Shown one piece after another: positions 44,471 to 52,787 of a stretch of 64,000 nucleotides of DNA. Within the stretch, counting starts at the first letter, position 1; every line of letters begins with the position of its first letter. The stretch is from Pirellulaceae bacterium. Lineage in GTDB: Bacteria; Planctomycetota; Planctomycetia; Pirellulales; Pirellulaceae. The notes beneath the pieces were generated by a model, which saw only the letters and a program-made list of their open reading frames with translations, was not told where the DNA came from and searched no databases. A program made the position numbers and the translations under genes. The stretch covers positions 1-64,000 of the forward strand of contig JASMLW010000506.1 of NCBI GenBank assembly GCA_030748485.1, given 5' to 3'.

Positions 44471-45547
44471 TTAGTACGACAGCTGGTAGCGTTTCAACTT
44501 GTTGTAGATGCTGCGTTCACTGATTCCCAATTGGCGTGAGGCCATTGCCTTGTTGCCGCGACATGCTTCGAGTGTGTCGACGAGCGCTTGGCGTTCGATG
44601 TCCGCCATCGTTCGCCCGGCGAGCGATCGGGAGGCCGAGTTGTCCTGTTCGTCGGCCGGCGGCGGGAAGACATCAAAGGCGAGGTCGGCGGCGGAGATGA
44701 CGTTCCCACGACGAAACACGCAGGCTCGCTCCAAGACGTTTTCCAGTTCGCGGACGTTGCCGGGCCACGGATGTCTCATCAGGGCGAACATCGCCTCCTC
44801 TTCGATGCGGGGCGGCGGCTCCTCGGCTCGCGCCGATATGCCCAAGATGATCTGGTGAGCCAATTCCGCCAACAAATCGCGCCGCTCTCGCAGCGGCGGC
44901 ACGCGCAACGCCAGGACGTTTAGCCGAAAGTAGAGATCCTCGCGAAACGACTTCGCTTGGCAGTGTTCGGCCAGATTCTGATTTGTCGCCGCGATGACGC
45001 GTACGTTCACCCGGTGCCGCCGATCGCTGCCGATTCGCTGAAACGACTGATCTTGCAGGAACGTCAGCAGTTTGGGCTGTAATTCGATCGGCATGTCGCC
45101 GATTTCATCCAACAGCAATGTACCGCCATCCGCCGCTTCGACCCGTCCAGGGCGATCGGCGACGGCGCCGGTGAATGCTCCTTGAGCGTGCCCGAACAAC
45201 TCGGCTTCAATCAGATCGCGAGGAAGCGACGCGCAGTTCACTGTCACGAACGGATGAGCCGCTCGGGGTCCGAGGCAATGGATCCATTTGGCGATCGTGG
45301 TCTTTCCGGTGCCACTCTCTCCCGTGATCAACGTCGTCAACTCGTTTTGGGAGACGCGACGCGCTTGATCCATCAACCGCCCCATGGAGGCTCCGTGGGC
45401 GGCGAGCAGAGGCGGCGAATCAACTCGCCAATCCTCAACGATTTCTTCACTGGCGGTCACGGAACGTTGTACATGTCCAACCGTCGCGGCCGGACGCCGG
45501 CGGCGCGACGATTCTATCGGTGCGTCGATAGATTTGCGGAAAGTCAT
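44471..45547 (-). CDS. sigma-54-dependent transcriptional activator (no receiver domain)
   Basis: About 358 residues. After a short N-terminus of some 45 residues comes a complete AAA+ activator domain: Walker A GESGTGKT at 76-83, the sigma-54-contacting GAFTGA at 123-128, Walker [13 protein letters not shown], sensor VRVIAATNQ, and R-fingers [14 protein letters not shown]-terminal Fis-type helix-turn-helix follows ([34 protein letters not shown]). No sensory module is fused. It diverges from the PEP-CTERM operon across a 416-base gap with a -24/-12 site, so it is the likely activator of that operon. Confidence 0.92.
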   Translation of the reverse strand: MTFRKSIDAPIESSRRRRPAATVGHVQRSVTASEEIVEDWRVDSPPLLAAHGASMGRLMDQARRVSQNELTTLITGESGTGKTTIAKWIHCLGPRAAHPFVTVNCASLPRDLIEAELFGHAQGAFTGAVADRPGRVEAADGGTLLLDEIGDMPIELQPKLLTFLQDQSFQRIGSDRRHRVNVRVIAATNQNLAEHCQAKSFREDLYFRLNVLALRVPPLRERRDLLAELAHQIILGISARAEEPPPRIEEEAMFALMRHPWPGNVRELENVLERACVFRRGNVISAADLAFDVFPPPADEQDNSASRSLAGRTMADIERQALVDTLEACRGNKAMASRQLGISERSIYNKLKRYQLSY

Positions 45548-45963
45548 GGGCGGTCGATCAAGTGTGAGGAAGCGGCGGTTTCCGCTGGCAGGCGGTCGCG
45601 AAAACGTAAGCCACGCGCAATGGACCGGCAAATCGTCCCCGAAAAATTGACATGGTGGCTGTGCACAATCTGCAGTCTCCGTCGTCTTCGTTCGCGGATT
45701 TCCGCCATCCGATGCGATCGCGACAATCGTCGCTTCCGAACATCGCAGCGCGCGTCAGCCTGCAAAAGCGAGTACCACCGCCGCCTCGTTCTGCAACATC
45801 TGCAGATCTCACGTCGAGGCGGCGAGCGACAACCGACAAAGACGTCTCCGTTTCCCCCCAGAGGAACTGAACTTCTTCACGGGTCCGCTTTGGCGCGCCG
45901 GTTGCGGGTTGTTGGGCCGAACGAAAAAGAATGAACGGGGCGTGAAAGCAAGAGAGAGTCAAC
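45548..45963. other. divergent intergenic region with sigma-54 site
   Basis: 416 bases between the activator gene and the PEP-CTERM gene. It holds the -24/-12 promoter listed separately and two copies of ATCTGCAG (45668-45675 and 45798-45805), about 110 and 240 bases before the predicted start of transcription. That is a usual distance for activator binding, but the assignment is speculative. Open frames within it lack coding character. Confidence 0.55.
45891..45905 (+). promoter_or_regulatory. sigma-54 (-24/-12) promoter of the PEP-CTERM operon
   Basis: TGGCGCGCCGGTTGC matches the consensus TGGCACGN4TTGC at all fixed positions but one (A to G) and has the required GG-to-GC spacing. It lies 58 bases before the GTG start and next to a divergent gene for a sigma-54 activator, which makes a chance match less likely. 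Confidence 0.68.
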
Positions 45964-46815
45964 GTGAATCGATTGCAACGATCTTTACTGGCGGTGGTGG
46001 CGGCGTTCGTCGTATCAGTGGGATTCGCGCCGTTGCCGGCGTTGGCTCGCGACGCCAGAATCCAATCGGCCGCGCGACCCTTTGACTTGGACATCGTCGC
46101 TCCCGTACAGCGGCGCCGTAGCGACACCGCATCGACCTCCTTCTACAGAAATGAACTGCCCATATTCAGCTCGCTGATGGGCACTGATTTGAATCAGCAA
46201 GTGTCGACCGACTCGATCGCCACCACGCTGCTCGATCCAGCCAACCTGGTCATGCAGTCCGACTACAACGCGCGGGCTTACTTCGTTGGCGAAGATGCGG
46301 GATATCACAATACGCTCGGCTTCAATACGCAGGGCACGGGAATCTCGTCGGGCAACCCGCAATTGATTTTCCCCGATGTTTCGGAAGGCCGTCGCCGCTC
46401 GTACACCAATCCCGTCAAGTCGGGCGACTTCGTCGAGCTGGGCAACCTGTCGGCGGGCACGAAGCTGGACTTCTTTCTGATCGCCGACGGCGCTCGAGGC
46501 GGGCGATCGGTGTTCTCCACCAACGCGTCAACAAACCCAGACAGCATGCGACACATCTTTGCTCATGCGTTCACTCAACCCAACTCGCCCTACCTGATGC
46601 TCGCTTTCGAGGACATGCTGGGCGGTGGGGATCAAGACTACAACGACTTGTTGATCGCCGTTGACGTCGGCGCGGACAACCTCAACAAGATGATCAAGAC
46701 GGTCGGCGCGCCCGAGCCGTCGATGCTGATCACGATGGGAACGCTTGTCAGCATCGGCGTCGCCTACACGCGGCGGAAACGGAAACAACGAAATGAGATC
46801 GACGACATTGAATAG
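45964..46815 (+). CDS. PEP-CTERM sorted surface protein with DUF4114-like domain
   Basis: A 283-residue exported protein. A signal peptide (hydrophobic core LLAVVAAFVVSVGFAPL, cleavage near ALARD) is followed by a beta-rich domain with FVGEDAGYHNTLGF and FEDMLGGGDQDYNDLLIAV, the DUF4114 signature whose acidic residues may bind calcium. The C-terminus is a PEP-CTERM signal: Pro-Glu-Pro at 250-252, hydrophobic helix 253-268 and a basic RRKRKQR cluster, but with seven extra acidic residues after it. The exosortase in the same operon should cleave it there. The start is GTG. Confidence 0.88.
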   Translation: MNRLQRSLLAVVAAFVVSVGFAPLPALARDARIQSAARPFDLDIVAPVQRRRSDTASTSFYRNELPIFSSLMGTDLNQQVSTDSIATTLLDPANLVMQSDYNARAYFVGEDAGYHNTLGFNTQGTGISSGNPQLIFPDVSEGRRRSYTNPVKSGDFVELGNLSAGTKLDFFLIADGARGGRSVFSTNASTNPDSMRHIFAHAFTQPNSPYLMLAFEDMLGGGDQDYNDLLIAVDVGADNLNKMIKTVGAPEPSMLITMGTLVSIGVAYTRRKRKQRNEIDDIE

Positions 46816-46861
46816 CTAGGGGGCATCGCCGGGGGCACTTCCACATAACGTTGACACGGTA

Positions 46862-48802
46862 ATGAGAAAGCAACTAATTGGAGCCGCGGTCGGCGCCATC
46901 GTCTTATTTGGCGGTGGCGGTTTTTGGCTAATGGGCAGATGGCGATCGGCTGCTGAGCAGCAGCGGCGCTTGACGTACGCGCGGCAACTGATCGAAGTTG
47001 ATCGCGCTGACGAAGCCCTGCAGATTCTGTACTCCAAGCAACTCGCGAACGATGACGAGATTGTGCAGGAGCGGTCCTCGCTGCAAGTCGACGCGTTGGC
47101 CAAAACGGGCGAGATCGGCGAGCTGCGGCAAAAGTTCTACACGTCGCCGGAGGCGTTCGCCGAGAACGAGTCGGCTGCCTTGCTGGCGGCTCGCGCATTG
47201 GCCGTCAGCGACGACGCGGCGGCCTTTGAGCGATTGCGCGAAACTTGGCGCGGTCGCGAAACAAAACAGGCGGAGTGGTTCGCAATCGAAGCCGACGCCC
47301 TCCTGCGAACCGGCAACGTCGCCAAGGCGGACTCACTGCTCCGTGGCGAGAAGTTTGAGGGAGCCAACGACGTCGGTCGACTTATCCGCCTCGCGCTGCT
47401 GAGCAGCAAGCAGCCGGAAGTCGCCTGGCAGTTCCTGCAACGGGCCTACGAGCTCGATCCCCGCGACGCCAACGTCCGCTCTTTCCGCGGGCAGATTCTG
47501 GAAACGCTTGGCCGCCGCGAACAGGCCCGAGTCGAGTATGTGGCGGCCTACGTCGCCGACCGAGACAACGCGGCTATGTGTGATCAACTGGGTGAGTTCT
47601 ATCGCCGCTGCGGCAACTTCACTGGCGCTCAACAAACATGGGCCGGCATCGACGCCAAGCACAATACTGACTTCGTCGAATTGAAGAGGTGGTTTTGGAG
47701 CCGAGCAGCGCTGCCGTACGGCGAGAAACGTTCGTTTCCTCCGGGAGCCTGGCAACCGCTCGTCGATTTCCTCCACGGATTGCCGGACGACAGGTTTTGG
47801 GATGCGGACGCGTATCTCCACGTATCCAATCACGCTCGCGTCGCCGCCCAACGACAAGAGGTCTACTGGCTGCGGCTCCTCCAGATGCTCAAGGACGGCG
47901 ATGAGAAAGGAGCCGCCCAGCTGCTGCAAGAGAATACGTTCGCCAACACTTCCTACTCGGCGGATCTCGAACGCGCTCTCCGCTTGGTGCTGCAATATCG
48001 TGAGAGCGGAGATTTCCGCGCGGTGGGAGTCGTGCGAGAAGAACCTTCGCTCATTGCCCGACACCAGTTCTTCAATGATCTCGATCGGCTCCACTACGAG
48101 CAGGGGGGCCGTGGGCGGGAATCGCAGGTTCCGGCCGAGTGGGACGAATTGTTGCGCAGCGGTCATGCTCTCGGCGTCGTTTTTATGGCGGCCGGTTGGA
48201 CGGAGGCCGCCGTGCGGCTGATGGACGCCGAGCCGCTACCCGACTCGGCTCCCGCCTGGGCCGCCTACGGATTGACTCAAGCCATCCGCTTGAATCGCGA
48301 CGGTAAAATGGCGCTGCAGTTCGCCGATCGTCAACCCAAGTCAGACGTTCTCGAGTTGTTGCGGGGCGAACTGCTTCTCAGTCTGCAGCAAGCAGCCGAA
48401 GCGGAGCGAGTTCTCCAACCGCTCGCCGAACACGCATCGGCCGCCGGCAGCCGCGCTGGATGGCTGCTCGCGATCGCCGCCCTGGAACGAGGCGATGCGG
48501 CTGCGGCAAAGAAATGGGTGACCGGCAACCAGCTATTCCAGACCAGCCAGCTGGGACAAGAGACGCTGGCCAAGGTCGCCATCCTTGAAGGCGATGATGC
48601 GCAAGCGGCGGCGATCTACACAGCCATCGAGGAAGAGTCGGTCGAAGCGAAAGCTTTCTCAGCTCGCCGCGCGTTCGCGGCTGGCGACTGGGACCAGGCG
48701 GAGCAAGTAACGCGGGACCTAATCCAACTGTTGCCCAGCAACATGCAGCTACGCCAGAACCTACAAGCTATCGAACAGGCGCGATCCGAGAATGTTCAAT
48801 AA
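46862..48802 (+). CDS. membrane-anchored TPR protein of the exosortase operon
   Basis: A 646-residue protein with an N-terminal anchor (QLIGAAVGAIVLFGGGGFWLMG) and tetratricopeptide-like helical pairs through most of its length, for example AWQFLQRAYELDPRDANVRSF and RREQARVEYVAAYV. TPR proteins accompany exosortase and polysaccharide systems and may act as assembly scaffolds. Its last 11 bases overlap the exosortase gene. The specific role is inferred from position only. Confidence 0.8.
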   Translation: MRKQLIGAAVGAIVLFGGGGFWLMGRWRSAAEQQRRLTYARQLIEVDRADEALQILYSKQLANDDEIVQERSSLQVDALAKTGEIGELRQKFYTSPEAFAENESAALLAARALAVSDDAAAFERLRETWRGRETKQAEWFAIEADALLRTGNVAKADSLLRGEKFEGANDVGRLIRLALLSSKQPEVAWQFLQRAYELDPRDANVRSFRGQILETLGRREQARVEYVAAYVADRDNAAMCDQLGEFYRRCGNFTGAQQTWAGIDAKHNTDFVELKRWFWSRAALPYGEKRSFPPGAWQPLVDFLHGLPDDRFWDADAYLHVSNHARVAAQRQEVYWLRLLQMLKDGDEKGAAQLLQENTFANTSYSADLERALRLVLQYRESGDFRAVGVVREEPSLIARHQFFNDLDRLHYEQGGRGRESQVPAEWDELLRSGHALGVVFMAAGWTEAAVRLMDAEPLPDSAPAWAAYGLTQAIRLNRDGKMALQFADRQPKSDVLELLRGELLLSLQQAAEAERVLQPLAEHASAAGSRAGWLLAIAALERGDAAAAKKWVTGNQLFQTSQLGQETLAKVAILEGDDAQAAAIYTAIEEESVEAKAFSARRAFAAGDWDQAEQVTRDLIQLLPSNMQLRQNLQAIEQARSENVQ

Positions 48803-49607
48803 GGCCTACATCTACTTCGCGTTAATGCTCTGCCTGCCCGTTGTCGTTTGGACGCGAGACGACATCTGGATTTCCGGCGCCGCCACCGACACGCTTCCGG
48901 TCTTACTGGGCTTGCCGCTGTTCTTCTGGATCGGCGGTCCCTGGGAATGGCGCGAGCACCCCCCCAGGATAAGAGGCCGCTACATCGCCCTCTGCGCGTT
49001 GGGCATGGTGGCCGCGACGATGATGGACTTGACGTTTATCTTCGCGGCCTCGTGGACTCTCCTGTTGTGGTTCATGATTCGCAGCTACATCAAGGAGGAT
49101 CCGCTGCGACCACTCAATCGACTCATCGTGATTCCACTGCTCTCGTTTCCCTGGATCATTCTCGACGGCCAGGTGATTGGGTGGTTTTTTCGCCTGTCGG
49201 GTGCGTGTGTGGCCGAGGTCATCTTGTCCGCATTTGAACACGATTTCGCGCGACAGGGAACGCAGATCTTCGTTCGCGATGTCTGTGTTTCTGTCGGCGA
49301 AGCGTGCTCGGGTTTGAATTCACTGCAGGCCATGTTGATCGGCGGGTGCGTCATGGCGTACGCCGTGCTGGGTCAGCTGAGACGATTCTGGGTTGCGCTT
49401 CCCATGTTGGTCTTGGCCGCCTGGGTCGCCAACACACTACGGGTTGTGCTGACGGCGTTAGTCGCCGTTCGCGGTGATGCGGCCTACGTCAGCGGGTCGC
49501 TGCATGAATGGGAAGGCTGGTTGATGCTGGTCATCATGTTCGGACTGTGCGCGGCGATCTTTGCGACGATGCGGCCGCAGGACGATGTCGCGAGGGCAGC
49601 CGCATGA
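48792..49607 (+). CDS. exosortase
   Basis: A 271-residue protein with about eight membrane helices and the three exosortase active-site residues in order: Cys172 in EACSGLNS, Arg217 in ANTLRV and His238 in LHEWEGW. Exosortases are membrane transpeptidases thought to cleave PEP-CTERM tails and attach the protein to a surface partner. The PEP-CTERM substrate lies two genes upstream and an EpsI-like protein directly downstream. It may belong to a planctomycete exosortase subtype (possibly XrtU), but the subtype needs a profile search. Confidence 0.9.
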   Translation: MFNKAYIYFALMLCLPVVVWTRDDIWISGAATDTLPVLLGLPLFFWIGGPWEWREHPPRIRGRYIALCALGMVAATMMDLTFIFAASWTLLLWFMIRSYIKEDPLRPLNRLIVIPLLSFPWIILDGQVIGWFFRLSGACVAEVILSAFEHDFARQGTQIFVRDVCVSVGEACSGLNSLQAMLIGGCVMAYAVLGQLRRFWVALPMLVLAAWVANTLRVVLTALVAVRGDAAYVSGSLHEWEGWLMLVIMFGLCAAIFATMRPQDDVARAAA

Positions 49608-50686
49608 CGGACACCCCGGTCGCCAACATCGCCTGGCCCTCCAAGACCGGCGTGGTCACCCTGTTGTTTTGCGCCGGGCACTCTTTTGATTTGCTCGACA
49701 CCTGGCACACCAGCCCGTTGGATCGTTTCGCCTGGGTGGCGCTTGTCGTCTGGCTCTCCCCTTTGCCGTTCTTTCGCCTGTTTGATCGGAAGCGCGAGTT
49801 GCTGGGCTGCGAGAGCATGGTGCTGTACGCAGCCGCCGTGACGGCCTCCCTCATCGGGCAGTTGGGATGCGTCAACGCATTTGAGCACTTTGGCCTGATT
49901 CTGGCGGTCACAGGATTGCTGCGGTGGACGTGGCGCAGCTTGATTTGGATTTCCGCCGGCGTCAGTTGGATGCCCGCATTCGGCTGGCTCGCCAGTTCAG
50001 TAGCGCCCGACCAGGTGCTGACAATGCGCGTCGCGCTCGCCTCTGTGGGCGTCGCCATGGTCATCTCGCCGTTCACGCGGACGAGTTCCAATGCGATACA
50101 CACGAGCGAACTGAAGAGCTTCGTGTTGACCGGGGGAATCGTCGCCGCTGTGCTGATTGGTTGCCTGTGGCAGTTCGCTCCGATGGGCTCCGGCGAGTCA
50201 CGATTGTTGAGATTGCCGACCGACGGCCCGTCGTTTCGCAGCTGGACCGTGCCGTTGAAAGAGGAAGAGGAGCAGCTGCTCGGGGGAAGTCTGGCCAGCC
50301 GGCGGATGTACGACTTCAGCGGACGCCGCGCCATCGTCAGCGTGGTCGACGGCGGGATGAACCGGCACGCGGTGCACGATCCGCTCTACTGCTTCCGCGG
50401 AGCCGGTTACGAGATTCGCTCCGTGCGCCAATTCCCAGTGGACGGCGGCTACGCGAAACACGTCACGATCGCGCGCGATCGGAAGTCGACGGACATCGTC
50501 TACTGGTTCTCCAACGGACAGCGACGCCACGCCTCTGTAATCAACTATTGGTGGCAATCGACGCTGCGTCGGCTGTCCCTTGGTCGATCCGGTGCGGAGC
50601 CGCTGCTGGTGATTCTGCAGTTTGAATCGCCCGTCCACGATGTGGACTCAGTCCAACAGCAGTGCGAACCGCTGTTCTCTCTGTGA
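49604..50686 (+). CDS. exosortase-associated EpsI-like membrane protein
   Basis: About 360 residues from an ATG overlapping the exosortase stop (ATGA). The N-terminal half has about six membrane helices. The C-terminal half carries an EpsI-like domain with AVHDPLYCFRGAGYE (His258, Cys263), the H-x-P...C...G-x-G pattern of EpsI proteins. EpsI is usually a separate or exosortase-fused domain needed with the exosortase; here it has its own helical membrane anchor. The end of the gene is the end of the operon. Confidence 0.82.
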   Translation: MTDTPVANIAWPSKTGVVTLLFCAGHSFDLLDTWHTSPLDRFAWVALVVWLSPLPFFRLFDRKRELLGCESMVLYAAAVTASLIGQLGCVNAFEHFGLILAVTGLLRWTWRSLIWISAGVSWMPAFGWLASSVAPDQVLTMRVALASVGVAMVISPFTRTSSNAIHTSELKSFVLTGGIVAAVLIGCLWQFAPMGSGESRLLRLPTDGPSFRSWTVPLKEEEEQLLGGSLASRRMYDFSGRRAIVSVVDGGMNRHAVHDPLYCFRGAGYEIRSVRQFPVDGGYAKHVTIARDRKSTDIVYWFSNGQRRHASVINYWWQSTLRRLSLGRSGAEPLLVILQFESPVHDVDSVQQQCEPLFSL

Positions 50687-50982
50687 CTCATGAAACTGAC
50701 ATGAACGCGTCATGACGGTCGTGAAGAGCCGCCCGGTCGGGGAAAATGATCGGCGCATAAAAATGCCCTCCCAAAGTCGGGGCAGCAACCTTGGAAGGGC
50801 TGAACGGCTTTGACACCGTTCGATCAGGTAAGGTACTTTATCGCGGAACAGGCGGCTAGACGCCACCTTAACTATCGGTTTTGAGAATAAAACTCACCCA
50901 AAAAAGACAACAGCCTGTCAGCTCCCCCTGTTCGTCCCCCAAAGGGGGTGGACTAGTCGTATCCACTTTGCCACACGTGAGC
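50687..50982. other. convergent intergenic region
   Basis: About 296 bases between the EpsI-like gene and the convergent gene at 50983. It contains the minus-strand terminator and no supported gene. Confidence 0.5.
50758..50800 (-). terminator. Rho-independent-type terminator after the 50983-51549 gene
   Basis: On the minus strand GCCCTTCCAAGG and CTTTGGGAGGGC pair fully with two G-U wobbles, followed by ATTTTTAT. On the plus strand the same stem has two mismatches, so the minus direction fits better. It lies about 180 bases after the stop of the minus-strand gene. Confidence 0.6.
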
Positions 50983-51549
50983 CTACTTCACCGTGAACTC
51001 GTAACCCCAGCGAACGGTCTGCGGGTCGGGGCGATAAGCAGCGTTGACGTCGATCCGGCAATTCTCCCGAGAAGATCTCTGCGCGGTGATGTTCCCAGTT
51101 CGGCCGCTCAAGTGTCCGCTTACTCCGAGCAACTCGGAAGTGAAGACAATGCCCTCGCCGGAGGTTTCTTGCGCATGATTGGCGGGCGCGACGTACTCGC
51201 TGCCGATTCTCGGTTTCACGCCGACAACTCGACAAGCGACGTCAAAGACGAGAGCTCGACGGGCGGACTCTACTTCGACGCTTCCGGACCAATGACTCTT
51301 ACCGGCCATCCCGACGAGCAACAGTGCCGGTTCGGCCAGATGGTCGACCATGTCGGCTTCTTGGAACGGAGGACTCGACGGCCAGCCGTCGTCGTCTTCA
51401 CCTTCCACTGATTGAAACAGCAGTTCGCGATCGTCTCCGCGTTGGGCGAACACGGCGTGGGCGACGCGATCGGCCGTGCGCGAGAATTCGACGACGAGGC
51501 CAACTCCTTTCGCATCGACCGCGGACAAGGCAAAGATGTCCTGAGTCAC
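50983..51549 (-). CDS. hypothetical protein next to prfB
   Basis: A 188-residue soluble protein starting at GTG, three bases after the prfB stop, so it is probably co-transcribed with prfB. It has mixed alpha/beta character, acidic patches (EGEDDDGWPS) and no signal peptide or membrane helix. I do not recognise a family. Confidence 0.6.
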   Translation of the reverse strand: MTQDIFALSAVDAKGVGLVVEFSRTADRVAHAVFAQRGDDRELLFQSVEGEDDDGWPSSPPFQEADMVDHLAEPALLLVGMAGKSHWSGSVEVESARRALVFDVACRVVGVKPRIGSEYVAPANHAQETSGEGIVFTSELLGVSGHLSGRTGNITAQRSSRENCRIDVNAAYRPDPQTVRWGYEFTVK

Positions 51550-51552
51550 TAG

Positions 51553-52657
51553 TTAGTCTTCCCCCCGGCCGACTCGCCAACGCAGAAACGAATCGAGAAA
51601 TCCTTGGATATCGCCGTCCAGCACGTGATGAAAGTTAGTGGCGTTGAAACCGGTCCGCGCGTCCTTGACGCGTTGATCGGGATGCAGAAAGTAATTCCGA
51701 ATCTGCGATCCGAATCCGACCCGCGCCTGGTTCTTGTATTTCTCAGCTTGTTCGCGCTCGCGATTCTCCTCTTCCAAACGAGCCAAGCGGGAACGCAGCA
51801 ACTTATAGGCTTGCGCTTTGTTCTTGTGCTGGCTCCGTTCATTTTGACATTGCACGACGATTCCCGTCGGCTTGTGAGTCAAGCGAATGGCGCTGTCCGT
51901 TTTGTTGACGTGTTGACCGCCGGCTCCACTCGCGCGATAGGTGTCGGTGCGAACGTCCTTCTCGTCAATCTCGACCTCGATCGACTCGGAGATCTCGGGC
52001 GACACGTCGACGGCGGCGAAACTGGTTTGCCGTTTGCCCTCCGAATTGAAGGGACTGATCCGCACCAGCCGGTGGATCCCTTGTTCTCCCTTGAGGTATC
52101 CGTAGGCCATCGGTCCGCGAATCGTAATGGTGGCGCTGTTGATACCGGCCTCAGCGTTGTCGTTCCGATCGACCAATGCCGACGTGTAATCCGATTTCTG
52201 CGCCCATTGCAGGTACATACGCATCAGCATCTCGGCCCAATCGTTGGCGTCGGTGCCGCCGTCGCGGGCGTTGATCGTAATGATCGCGCCGGCGGCGTCG
52301 TAGGGTCCGTCCAGCAACGCTTTCGTTTCGAGTTCTTCGAGCTGCGGCTCGAGCCGGTCGATTTCGGCGACCACTTCGCTCGTCATCGACTCGTCCTCCT
52401 CGGCCATTTCGATGAGCACGCCGAGATCGTCGACAGCTGCAATCGTCTCTTCGAGAGGAGTGACGACCGACTTGAGCGACTTCAGGTCTCCGACGACACC
52501 CTGAGCTCGCTCTTGGTTGTCCCAAAAGCCGGGGGCGCCCATTTCCCCTTCGATAGCCGTGATCCGCTGCCGCTTGGCGGCGTAGTCAAAGACTGTCCCG
52601 CAGCTGCACGAGGCGCTGACTGATCACCTCGGCGCGATCCTTGATTTCAGAATCCAT
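51553..52657 (-). CDS. prfB: peptide chain release factor 2, with programmed +1 frameshift
   Basis: Translation begins at ATG 52657, reads 23 codons (MDSEIKDRAEVISQRLVQL...) and meets in-frame TGA at 52588-52586 in CTTTGAC (52591-52585). A +1 shift continues as DYAAKRQRITAIEG and onward to TAA at 51553. The shifted product is 367 residues, the usual RF2 length. RF2-specific SPF is at 201-203 and the peptidyl-release GGQ at 246-248. RF2 reads UGA and UAA; low RF2 favours the frameshift, an autoregulatory loop known from E. coli. The upstream Shine-Dalgarno-like element is weak here (GCGGGAC). Confidence 0.95.
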
Positions 52658-52787
52658 GGCGGGCCTCACGAAGAAAAGGGACGAGCAACAGACGAGTGAC
52701 AGGAGAATATAGCGACAAGTTCGCTCGCCGAAAATGGAGCGCACCGAGTTATCGCGCCGGGAGCGGTTCGGGGCCGTGGATCGCCGG

